From assembly GCA_051859505.1 (NCBI GenBank), contig JBHYFN010000009.1, positions 49,809 to 113,808 of the forward strand: a stretch of 64,000 bases of DNA. Direction: 5' to 3'. The translations under genes were made by a program, and so were the position numbers. The first letter of the stretch is position 1; each line of letters starts with the position of its first letter. Under the pieces are notes generated by a model, which was not told the origin of the DNA, searched no databases, and worked only from the letters and a program-made list of their open reading frames with translations. This DNA is from JAFIEN01 sp051859505 (GTDB lineage: Bacteria; Pseudomonadota; Alphaproteobacteria; Rhodobacterales; Rhodobacteraceae). Shown here piece by piece: positions 51,095 to 59,058 of the stretch.

Positions 51095-51135
51095 CCCCAG
51101 CGCCCGAGCCCCAGCGCCCGAGCCCCGCGCCCGAG
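51095..51135. repeat. Short tandem repeat, about three units of 14 bases
   Basis: CCCCAGCGCCCGAG is present twice exactly (51095-51108, 51109-51122) and once with one base deleted (51123-51135). It lies in the leader of the GlpA-like gene, 36 bases upstream of its start. Such tandem copies can change number by slippage. Confidence 0.7.
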
Positions 51136-51189
51136 CCTTGAGCGTTGCTGCCCGATCAGTCAACCGAAAGTCGAAAGCCGGTCCGATAT

Positions 51190-51203
51190 TGACCATTCGG
51201 TCA
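51190..51203. promoter_or_regulatory. 14-bp perfect dyad in the kinase/TRAP divergent spacer
   Basis: TGACC-ATTC-GGTCA is a perfect inverted repeat in the spacer between the divergent GlpA-like operon and the TRAP operon. TTGACA (51214-51219) lies just downstream as a possible -35 for the TRAP genes, with only a poor -10. The dyad has the size and spacing of TetR- or GntR-type operators. No regulator gene is adjacent. Confidence 0.5.
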
Positions 51204-51344
51204 GGGATTCGGGTTGACAGTTCCTTGCCCCTCATGGCCACATCATCGGGCCGAAGCAGTGTCGGTCAGGGGGAAAGTCGTGGCGGAACGCGCAGGCCTG
51301 AGCGCATCCAGTGAAGTCGTGCCCGCTTTCGGCCGGCCCCCGGC

Positions 51345-51887
51345 ATGAAGCGGGTGCTGTCCTGGTATGTCCGGGCGACGGACTGGGTGTCCGAGCTGAC
51401 GGGCTGGTTCGCGACACTCCTCATCTTCGTGATGATGGCGGTCATGCTCTATGATGTCGTGGCGCGCAAATTCCTCGACATCTACATCATGTGGGGGCTC
51501 GAGTTCCTGCAGTTCACGCTGGCCGCCTATTACTTCATGGGCGGGGCCAAGACGCTGAAGGACAATACCCATGTCCGCATGGACCTGTTCTACGACCGGT
51601 TCAGCGCGCGCGGCAAGGCATGGCTGGATCTGGCGACGGTCGGCTGCCTGATCTTCTACATCGCGATCCTTCTGTGGGGCTCGATCTCGAGCCTGCAATT
51701 CTCGATCGAGACCGACCAGAGGCTGCCCTCGGTCTGGCGCCCCTCGGTGGTGCCGATCAAATGGCTCATGACCCTCTGTCTGGCCTTGATGCTGCTTCAG
51801 TCGCTTGCGCTGGCGATCCGCTATGGATGGGCCGCGATCACCGGGACCGAGATCCTGCCCCCCATCCGGAAAGACGTGACCACATGA
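51345..51887 (+). CDS. TRAP transporter small permease (DctQ family)
   Basis: This 180-residue four-helix membrane protein links the periplasmic binding protein to the large permease. The helices are around WFATLLIFVMMAVMLYDVVAR, FLQFTLAAYYFMGGA, VGCLIFYIAILLWGSI and LMTLCLALMLLQSLALAI. The segment ARKFLDIYIMWGLEFLQFTLA, then GGAKTLKDNTHVRMDLFYDRFS, is typical of DctQ. The ATG lacks a strong ribosome-binding site. The stop overlaps the next ATG. Confidence 0.9.
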   Translation: MKRVLSWYVRATDWVSELTGWFATLLIFVMMAVMLYDVVARKFLDIYIMWGLEFLQFTLAAYYFMGGAKTLKDNTHVRMDLFYDRFSARGKAWLDLATVGCLIFYIAILLWGSISSLQFSIETDQRLPSVWRPSVVPIKWLMTLCLALMLLQSLALAIRYGWAAITGTEILPPIRKDVTT

Positions 51888-53209
51888 GCCACGAGGCCAT
51901 CGCCCTTCTGATGTTCCTCTCGCTCATGGTCCTGATGATGACCGGGCAGAGGGTATTCGCGGCCATCGGGTTCGTCGCCTCGATCATGGCGCTTGTGGGC
52001 TATGGCGTCGGCGGCGAGGAGCTGGCCTTCAACCAGGCCTTCAAGCTGTTCCGCTGGACGGCGCTGGTGGCGCTGCCGCTGTTCGTCTTCATGGGCTATG
52101 TGATGGCCCGGTCGGGCATCGCGGAAGACCTTTATCGCATGTTCCACGTCTGGTTCGGGCGGGTGCCCGGCGGGCTGGCGGTGGGGACGGTGTTCCTGAT
52201 GGTGGTGATCTCGGCGATGAACGGGCTGTCGGTCGCGGGCATGGCCATCGGCGCCACCATCGCCCTGCCCGAGATGCTGCGACGCGGCTACGACAAGGTG
52301 CTGGTGACGGGCGTGGTGCAGGGCGGCTCGTCGCTGGGCATCCTGATCCCGCCCTCGGTGGTGATGATCCTTTACAGCGCGATTGCCGGGCAGCCGGTCG
52401 ACCGGCTCTGGATCGCGGGGATCCTGCCGGGGCTTCTGATGGCGACGATGTTCGTGATCTACATCCTGATCCGCGCGCGCCTGAACCCCGCGCTTGCCCC
52501 GCCCGCGCCGGACGAGGATCTGGACATGCCGTTGCGCCAGAAGCTGGCCCTTCTTCGGGCGGGGATCCTGCCGGTGCTGATCTTCGCCGCGATGATCGGG
52601 CTGTTCCTGGGCGGTGTCACCTTCCTGCACGAAAGCGCCGCCATCGGCGCCGCGGCCACGCTGATCGCCGCCCTGATCAAGCGCACGCTCAGCTGGCAGA
52701 TGGTGCGCGAAAGCGCCGAGAGGACGATGGCGATCTCGGCCCTGTTCCTGTGGATCATCCTTGCGGCGCTGGCCTTTTCCACCGTGTTCGACGGCCTGGG
52801 CGCGGTCAGCGCGGTCGAGGCGCTGTTCATCACCCGGTGGGAGCTTTCGCCCTGGCAGGTGATCATCCTGATGCAGCTCAGCTTCATCATGCTGGGCATG
52901 TTCTTTGACGATACCGCCATGCTGGTGATCGTCGCCCCGCTTTACATCCCGCTGGTGCGGATGCTGGACCTGGGCTTTGACAGCGTGCGCGACCAGATGA
53001 TCTGGTTCGGTGTGCTTTACACGATGACCTGCCAGATTGCCTATATCACGCCGCCCTTCGGGTATAACCTGTTCCTGATGCGAGGCCTTGCCCCGAACGA
53101 GGTCACGCTGTGGGATATCTATCGGTCGATCTGGCCCTTCGTTCTGATGATGGCGCTGACCATCGCGCTGGTGATGGTGTTTCCGCAGATCGCCCTCGTC
53201 CTGATTTGA
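51884..53209 (+). CDS. TRAP transporter large permease (DctM family)
   Basis: This 441-residue sodium-coupled permease has about 12-13 helices. Family motifs are ALPLFVFMGYVMARSGIAEDL, GASLG-type VQGGSSLGILIPPSVVMILYS and ITPPFGYNLFLMRGLAP. It forms the transport channel with the small permease. The length and the NGLSVAGMAIGATIALPEML segment match the C4-dicarboxylate/ketoacid branch, although substrates of this family are diverse. The binding-protein gene follows after 37 bases. Confidence 0.93.
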   Translation: MSHEAIALLMFLSLMVLMMTGQRVFAAIGFVASIMALVGYGVGGEELAFNQAFKLFRWTALVALPLFVFMGYVMARSGIAEDLYRMFHVWFGRVPGGLAVGTVFLMVVISAMNGLSVAGMAIGATIALPEMLRRGYDKVLVTGVVQGGSSLGILIPPSVVMILYSAIAGQPVDRLWIAGILPGLLMATMFVIYILIRARLNPALAPPAPDEDLDMPLRQKLALLRAGILPVLIFAAMIGLFLGGVTFLHESAAIGAAATLIAALIKRTLSWQMVRESAERTMAISALFLWIILAALAFSTVFDGLGAVSAVEALFITRWELSPWQVIILMQLSFIMLGMFFDDTAMLVIVAPLYIPLVRMLDLGFDSVRDQMIWFGVLYTMTCQIAYITPPFGYNLFLMRGLAPNEVTLWDIYRSIWPFVLMMALTIALVMVFPQIALVLI

Positions 53210-53246
53210 AAGCCGACAACAACCCACCCAGCAAGGAGAAGAGACC

Positions 53247-54317
53247 ATGACCAAATCCCCCTCCGAAAAGATCCTCGCCTCGCGGCGCAAGTTCCTGACA
53301 ACGGCGGCCATCGGCGGCACGGCGGCTGCGGCCTCGACCCTGTCGGCGCCCTATGTGAACGCGCAGGCCCCGATCCGCTGGCGGCTGCAGACCTATTCCG
53401 GCGCCCCCCTCGGCGCGCATGTGATCAAGCCGCAGATCGACGCCTTCAACGCCGCCGCCAATGGCGAGATGGAGATCGAGCTTTACTATGCCGACCAGCT
53501 TGTGCCCACGGACGAGCTGTTCCGCGCCCTGCAGAACGGCACGCTTGATGCCGTGCAGTCGGACGAGGCGACGATGGCCTCGCCCGTCGATATCAGCGTC
53601 TTCGGCGGCTATTTCCCCTTCGCCACGCGCTTCAGCCTCGATGTGCCGGCGCTGTTCAACTACTATGGCCTGAACGAGATCTGGAAAGAGGCCTATGACG
53701 AGGTCGACAACGTCACCTGGCTGTCGGCCGGCGCCTGGGATCCGCTGCACATCTTCACCATCGACCCGATCCGCAGCCTTGCCGACCTGCGCGGCAAGCG
53801 CGTCTTCGGCGTGCCGACCGCGGGTCGGTTCCTGTCGCAATACGGGCTGATCCCCGTGACCGTGCCGTGGGACGATGTCGAGGTGCAGCTTCAGACCGGC
53901 CAGCTTGACGGCGTCGCCTGGTGCGGCTTCACCGAAGCCTATGAGGTGGGTTGGGCAGATATCTGCAATTACGCGCTGACAAACTCGGTCACCGGGGCGT
54001 GGTTCGGCAGCTATTTCGCAAATACCGCCTCCTGGGACAACGTCCCGCCGCATCTGCAGGAGCTGTTCAAGATCACCATCGACCAGTCGCATTACTACCG
54101 TGCCGTCTGGTACTGGGGCGGCGAGGCGCAGCTGCGCGTGCATGGCGAGAAGATGGAGCTGACCTCGATCCCGGCCGATGAATGGGCGCAGGTCGTCGCC
54201 GATGCCGAGGGCTTCTGGGACGAGATCGCGGGGTCGAGCCCGCGTGCCGGCCGCGTGGTCCAGGCCTTCAAGGACTATGCCGCCAATATGGAGGCCGCCG
54301 GCTATCCCTACCGCTGA
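53247..54317 (+). CDS. TRAP transporter substrate-binding protein (DctP family)
   Basis: This 356-residue periplasmic protein has a Tat-type signal, with SRRKFLTTAAIGG at residues 12-24, a Gly/Ala-rich hydrophobic stretch and cleavage after VNAQA. The mature part begins IRWRLQTYSGAPLGAHVIKP. DLRGKRVFGVPTAGRFL and the conserved Arg-containing region fit the mannitol/2-oxo-acid-like DctP branch often encoded with TRAP permeases. GGAG lies about ten bases before the ATG. It is the last gene of the TRAP operon. Confidence 0.92.
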   Translation: MTKSPSEKILASRRKFLTTAAIGGTAAAASTLSAPYVNAQAPIRWRLQTYSGAPLGAHVIKPQIDAFNAAANGEMEIELYYADQLVPTDELFRALQNGTLDAVQSDEATMASPVDISVFGGYFPFATRFSLDVPALFNYYGLNEIWKEAYDEVDNVTWLSAGAWDPLHIFTIDPIRSLADLRGKRVFGVPTAGRFLSQYGLIPVTVPWDDVEVQLQTGQLDGVAWCGFTEAYEVGWADICNYALTNSVTGAWFGSYFANTASWDNVPPHLQELFKITIDQSHYYRAVWYWGGEAQLRVHGEKMELTSIPADEWAQVVADAEGFWDEIAGSSPRAGRVVQAFKDYAANMEAAGYPYR

Positions 54318-54555
54318 GGCGGATCATCGCCAGAGCAACACGCGGGGCGGCCCATCGGCCGCCCCGTCGCATGTTTGATCGACCCTGTCGCCTGCAAAGC
54401 CCCTGCGGATCAGGGGGAAGGCCGTGCCCATGGCCCATGCGCGGCCGGACCGCGAAAGCTGCCGGATCATGCCCTCCGACCATCGGAAGCTTTGCCCCGG
54501 CTTGCCGGACGGGGGGCCGGCCAGTGCCATCGGGCACCCTCTGCCGGATCTTCGA
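54318..54555. other. Intergenic region after the TRAP operon
   Basis: No gene is seen in these 238 bases. GGGGCGGCCCATCGGCCGCCCC at 54344-54365 is a strong perfect stem (GGGGCGGCC/GGCCGCCCC with loop CATC) just after the TRAP stop and is a likely terminator. The rest leads into the riboswitch promoter. Confidence 0.6.
54344..54365 (+). terminator. Terminator-like hairpin after the TRAP operon
   Basis: GGGGCGGCC and GGCCGCCCC pair over nine bases around CATC, 26 bases after the TRAP binding-protein stop. The following GTCGCATGTTTGATC has only a short T-run. Confidence 0.7.
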
Positions 54556-54584
54556 TTGACGCCGCCCCCGCACCACCGTAGCGT
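54556..54584 (+). promoter_or_regulatory. Promoter candidate for the cobalamin-riboswitch transcript
   Basis: TTGACG (54556-54561) and TAGCGT (54579-54584) are spaced by 17 bases. Transcription would start a few bases before the riboswitch aptamer, as expected. Confidence 0.5.
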
Positions 54585-54592
54585 CGCGCCAT

Positions 54593-54783
54593 GATGGTGT
54601 CCGGGCTGCCCCAAACGGCCCGGCTGAAAAGGGAACGCGGTGAGGAGGAGCCCAGAGGCGCCAAATCCGCGACTGCCCCCGCAACTGTAAGCGGTGAGCC
54701 ATCCTGCGATTTGCCACTGGCGCCCAGACGCGCCGGGAAGGCGCAGGATAAGCCACGACCCGCGAGTCAGGAGACCTGCCATC
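54593..54783 (+). promoter_or_regulatory. Cobalamin (AdoCbl) riboswitch
   Basis: All conserved blocks of the cobalamin aptamer are present in order: AAAAGGGAAC with CGGTG (54627-54641), GACTGCCCCCGCAACTGTAA (54671-54690), GCCACTGG (54713-54720), GGGAAGGCGC (54735-54744) and the B12 box with GAGTCAGGAGACCTGCC (54764-54780). Binding of adenosylcobalamin normally lowers expression of the genes that follow, in this class by hiding the ribosome-binding site or by termination. The downstream genes are a Cys-rich small protein and a BtuFCD-like importer, which fits repression when cobalamin is plentiful. Confidence 0.95.
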
Positions 54784-54828
54784 TTGATCCAACCAACCCG
54801 GGCGGGGTGTCCCGGAAGGAGCGACAGG

Positions 54829-54927
54829 ATGAAAGACCGGCCCGCGCCGTTTGACAATTCAGGTCCGCCCAAGCCCCGCCCCCCGGCGCGGAGGGCGCGA
54901 TGGCACACGACCCCACCCATGTTCTGA
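54829..54927 (+). CDS. Possible 32-residue leader peptide between riboswitch and operon
   Basis: A short frame (MKDRPAPFDNSGPPKPRPP..., 32 residues) starts 46 bases after the riboswitch, with AAGGAG seven to eight bases before its ATG. It overlaps the start of the next gene at 54900 by 28 bases in another frame. It is basic and Pro-rich, with no recognised family. Its ribosome-binding site may be the real target of the riboswitch, with translation coupling to the next gene. The alternative is that it is not translated. Confidence 0.35.
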   Translation: MKDRPAPFDNSGPPKPRPPARRARWHTTPPMF

Positions 54928-55207
54928 CCGAGGCCCGCGATTGCCCGGTCACGGGCCGCCCCTGTGATGTGGCGCTGGCGCTTCTGCGGCGGGCCTCGGC
55001 CGCCATGCTGCAGGCACAACGGCTTGTCGGCGATGATCTGGCGCTTGGCGGCACGGTCGAGACGGCCGCCTGCGGGCCATGTTGCCGCTTCGACTGGGCC
55101 GTCTCGGCCGATGGGGTCACGGTCACCGCTCTTTCGCCTTCCGCCTCCCCAGAGGCCGGGCCGCCCGCCCCCTATCTGCGGGCCGAGGCACTGCGGGTGC
55201 GGCTGGC

Positions 55208-55211
<4 letters not shown>
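54900..55211 (+). CDS. Hypothetical Cys-rich protein, first gene of the cobalamin-regulated operon
   Basis: This 103-residue soluble protein is not recognised. Its five cysteines lie in two groups: Cys15 and Cys22 (DCPVTGRPC) and Cys58, Cys61 and Cys62 (ACGPCC). A CxxCC plus CxxxxxxC layout could bind a metal or form disulfides. No signal peptide or membrane helix is visible. GGAGG lies about five bases before the ATG, and the stop overlaps the ATPase start (ATGA), so it is a firm member of the operon. Because expression is under cobalamin control, a role in corrinoid or cobalt handling is plausible, but this is inference. Confidence 0.65.
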
Positions 55212-55984
<773 letters not shown>

Positions 55985-56006
55985 CCCCTCCCCGAAAGGA
56001 GAACCC

Positions 56007-56942
56007 ATGCGACACATCCTCACCGCCCTTCTGCTGAGCGCCGCCGCGCCTGCGCTGGCCCATCCCGTCACCGTGCAAAGCTGCGACCGCGAGGTGACGT
56101 TCGACGCCCCGCCCGAAGCCGCCATCTCGAACGACGTGAACCTGACCGAGATGATGCTGGTCCTTGGCCTGACCGACCACATGATCGGCTTCACCGGCGT
56201 CTCGGGCTGGAAGACGCTGGACGAATCGATGCGCGAGGGCGTTGCCGAACTGCCCGAGCTTTCGGAACGCTACCCCTCGCGCGAGGTGCTGATCGGGGCG
56301 GGGGCGGACTTCTTCTTCGCCGGCTGGAATTATGGCATGCGGGTGGGCGGCGAGGTCACGCCCGAAACGCTCGCCCCCTTCGGGATCGCGGTCTACGAGC
56401 TGCGCGAAAGCTGCATCCATATCATGGACAAGGACCGCGCCAGCATGGAGGACATGTATGCCGATATCCTGAACCTCGGCATGATCTTCGGGGTCGAGGA
56501 CCGGTCCGAGGCGCTGGTCGCGGGCTGGCGGGCCGAGCTGGGCGAGCTGATCGCGGGGCTGGAGGCCTTCGACACGCCGCCCCGCGTCTTCGTCTATGAT
56601 TCCGGCGAGGATGCGCCCTTCACCGCCGGCCGCTATGCCATGCCGACCGCGCTGATCGAGGCGGCGGGCGGCACCAACATCATGGATGATCTGGAAAAGA
56701 GCTGGGCCGAGATCGGCTGGGAGCCGGTGATCGAGCGCGATCCCGAGATCGTCGTCATCGTCAATTACGGCGCGGTCACGGCTGAAGAGAAGATCGCCTT
56801 CATGATGACCAACCCCGCCTTCGCCGGGATCGACGCGGTGGTGAACAACCGCTTCGTCGTGCTGGAATATGTCGAGGCGACGCCCGGCCCCCGCAACATC
56901 GGCGCGGTGCAGAAGCTTGCCGAAGGCTTCAGGGCCGACTGA
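56007..56942 (+). CDS. btuF: ABC transporter substrate-binding protein (BtuF type)
   Basis: This 311-residue periplasmic protein has a short signal peptide (MRHILTALLLSAAAPALA) and a type-III binding fold: REVTFDAPPEAAISNDVNLTEMMLVLGL, then the long helix linker and GRYAMPTALIEAAGGTNIMDDLEKSWAEIGWEPV. A pair of Cys residues (QSCDREV, RESCIHIM) may form a disulfide. The ATG at 56007 with AAAGGAG upstream is preferred to an earlier one. It serves the ATPase and permease on either side. The riboswitch supports cobalamin as ligand. Confidence 0.85.
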   Translation: MRHILTALLLSAAAPALAHPVTVQSCDREVTFDAPPEAAISNDVNLTEMMLVLGLTDHMIGFTGVSGWKTLDESMREGVAELPELSERYPSREVLIGAGADFFFAGWNYGMRVGGEVTPETLAPFGIAVYELRESCIHIMDKDRASMEDMYADILNLGMIFGVEDRSEALVAGWRAELGELIAGLEAFDTPPRVFVYDSGEDAPFTAGRYAMPTALIEAAGGTNIMDDLEKSWAEIGWEPVIERDPEIVVIVNYGAVTAEEKIAFMMTNPAFAGIDAVVNNRFVVLEYVEATPGPRNIGAVQKLAEGFRAD

Positions 56943-56945
56943 GCC

Positions 56946-58034
56946 ATGCCGGCCAGCAAGCCCGAACTGACACCCGAAGCCGCCCCCGCAAAAGCGGGGG
57001 CGGTCTCGCGCCCGGCGCGTCCGGGGGCGCTGACGCTCTTGCTGATCGCGGGCGGGGTGGTGCTGGTGCTGTCCTTCTCTCTCGCCGTCAGTGTGGGGGC
57101 GGTCTATGTGCCGGGGGCGACGGTGCGCGGCGTGCTGGTCAACGCGGTGCTGCCCGGCACAATCCCCGAGGACTGGCCCCGCGGCCATACCGCCATCGTC
57201 TGGGATCTGCGCCTGCCGCGGGCGGTGCTGGCGACGCTGGTGGGGGCGGGGCTGGCGATGACGGGGGCGGCGCTGCAGGCGGTGACGCGCAACCCGCTGG
57301 CCGATCCGCATCTTCTGGGCATCTCGTCGGGCGCGGCCTTCGGGGCGATCCTGGCGCTTCTGCATACCGGCATGTTCCTGGGCCTTGCCACGGTGCCGCT
57401 GCTGGCCTTCCTCGGGGCGCTTGTGACGACCTTCCTGGTGCTGGGCGTCGCGCAGGCGGCGCGGGCGACCTCGGCCGACCGGATGATCCTGGCGGGCGTG
57501 GCCGTGTCCTTCATCGTGATGGCTTTGGCCAACATGCTGATCTTTCTGGGCGATCCGCGGGCAACCCATACGGTCGTCTTCTGGATGCTGGGGGGGCTTG
57601 GCCTTGCCCAATGGGCGCATCTGGTCTGGCCCCTGATGGTGCTGGTGCCGCTGGGCCTCTGGCTCTGGACCCGCGCGGGCGATCTGAATGCGATGACCGT
57701 GGGCGACGAGACGGCGGCGACGCTGGGCCTGAACGTGGCGCGGTTCCGCCTGACCGTCTTTGTCGCGGGCGCGATGATCACCGGGGTGATGGTCGCCTTT
57801 TCCGGGATCATCGGCTTTGTCGGGCTGATGGTGCCGCATATCGTGCGCATGGTGGTGGGCGGCGATCACGCCCGCGTGCTGCCGGCGGCGGCGATGGTGG
57901 GGGCGATCCTGCTGCTCTGGGCCGATATCGCCGCGCGTACCATCATGGCGCCCGAGGACATGCCCATCGGCATCGTCACCGGCCTTGTGGGGGGCGTGTT
58001 CTTCGTCTGGCTTCTGCGGCGGCGCGGCCTCTGA
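56946..58034 (+). CDS. btuC: ABC transporter permease, FecCD family (BtuC type)
   Basis: This 362-residue permease has about ten helices. Typical FecCD wording is RLPRAVLATLVGAGLAMTGAALQAVTRNPLADPHLLGISSGAAFGA and the cytoplasmic-gate FSGIIGFVGLMVPHIVRMVVG. A 25-residue polar Pro/Ala-rich N-terminus precedes the first helix. It starts four bases after the binding-protein stop. It is the last gene of the riboswitch operon; a fresh promoter follows at 58072. Confidence 0.9.
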   Translation: MPASKPELTPEAAPAKAGAVSRPARPGALTLLLIAGGVVLVLSFSLAVSVGAVYVPGATVRGVLVNAVLPGTIPEDWPRGHTAIVWDLRLPRAVLATLVGAGLAMTGAALQAVTRNPLADPHLLGISSGAAFGAILALLHTGMFLGLATVPLLAFLGALVTTFLVLGVAQAARATSADRMILAGVAVSFIVMALANMLIFLGDPRATHTVVFWMLGGLGLAQWAHLVWPLMVLVPLGLWLWTRAGDLNAMTVGDETAATLGLNVARFRLTVFVAGAMITGVMVAFSGIIGFVGLMVPHIVRMVVGGDHARVLPAAAMVGAILLLWADIAARTIMAPEDMPIGIVTGLVGGVFFVWLLRRRGL

Positions 58035-58071
58035 GATGCGCCGCTTCCCGCCCGAACGATGGCCCGGACAG

Positions 58072-58108
58072 TTGACAAGCTTTCCAGACAATAATACTCG
58101 GGTATAAG
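58072..58108 (+). promoter_or_regulatory. Promoter with AT-rich dyad before the second chelate importer
   Basis: A perfect -35 TTGACA (58072-58077) is followed by TAATACTCGGGTATAA (58092-58107), a near-perfect dyad of TAATAC and GTATAA around TCGG. The -10 could be TACTCG (17-base spacing) or TAATAC. The AT-rich dyad over the -10 looks like a repressor site and would separate control of this operon from the cobalamin operon just upstream. Confidence 0.55.
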
Positions 58109-58170
58109 CTCCGGGTGCGGCGGCGGGATGCCTGCCGGCTCCAGCCAACACGCCAGGCAAGGAGCACACC

Positions 58171-59058
58171 ATGCCCGCAGCAGTCATCAACGCCGCGCAG
58201 GCCCCTGACGGGGCGGCGCTGTCGCCGGGCCCGGGCCCGAGCGCGGGCGCGTCGCTTGCCTGCCGCGCTCTCGTGTCGGGCTATGGCCCCGATCCCGTGG
58301 TGCGCGGCGTGGATTTCACGGCCCTGCCGGGCTGCGTGACGGCGCTGATCGGGCCGAATGGCTGCGGCAAGTCGACCCTGCTTCGGACGCTGGCCCGGGT
58401 GATCGCGCCGCGGGCGGGGCGGGTCTTGCTGGACGGGGAGGATATCGGCGCGCTGCCCACGCGGGCCGTGGCGCGCAGGCTGGCGCTTCTGCCGCAGGGG
58501 CCGGTCGCGCCCGAGGGGCTGACGGTGCGCGAACTGGTGGCGCAGGGGCGCTTTCCGCATCAGACGCTGCTGCGGCAATGGTCGGCAGAGGATTCCGCGG
58601 CGGTCGCCCGCGCGCTGGAGCGGACCGATCTGGCGCATCTGGCCGATCGCCCGGTCGACAGCCTGTCGGGCGGGCAGCGGCAGCGGGCCTGGATCGCGAT
58701 GGTCCTGGCGCAGGAAACCGGCGTCCTGCTGCTGGACGAACCGACGACCTTCCTCGACCTCAAGGTTCAGGTCGACATCCTGTCGCTTCTGGCCCGGATC
58801 GCGCGGGACGAGGGGCGCAGCATCGTCGTCGTCCTGCACGAGATCAACATGGCCGCCGCCTTTGCCGATCATATCGCCATGATGGCCGAGGGCCGCATCC
58901 TTGCCGAAGGGCCACCCGGCGCGGTGGTGACGCGTACGAACCTTGCCCGGGTCTTTGGCCTTGATGCCGAGGTCTTGCCCGCCTCCGGCGGCTATCCGGT
59001 CTGCATTCCGGCGCGGCCGGGCGCGGCGCATCTGTCGTTGCAGGCCGCCGCGGAATGA
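58171..59058 (+). CDS. ABC transporter ATP-binding protein (FepC type)
   Basis: This 295-residue ATPase has a 30-residue Ala/Pro/Gly-rich N-terminus, then Walker A GPNGCGKSTLLRTLARVIAPR, signature LSGGQRQRAWIAMVLAQE, Walker B VLLLDEPTTFLDL and switch His in VVLHEINMAAAF. GxNGCGKST and DEPTTFLD are typical of ferric-siderophore importers. AAGGAG lies eight bases before the ATG. It energises the two permeases encoded next (ATGA overlap). Confidence 0.9.
   Translation: MPAAVINAAQAPDGAALSPGPGPSAGASLACRALVSGYGPDPVVRGVDFTALPGCVTALIGPNGCGKSTLLRTLARVIAPRAGRVLLDGEDIGALPTRAVARRLALLPQGPVAPEGLTVRELVAQGRFPHQTLLRQWSAEDSAAVARALERTDLAHLADRPVDSLSGGQRQRAWIAMVLAQETGVLLLDEPTTFLDLKVQVDILSLLARIARDEGRSIVVVLHEINMAAAFADHIAMMAEGRILAEGPPGAVVTRTNLARVFGLDAEVLPASGGYPVCIPARPGAAHLSLQAAAE

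Noticed and set aside
49506..51314. 602-codon plus-strand frame opposite the flavoprotein genes
   Set aside because: Antisense shadow of two FAD enzymes with complete motifs.
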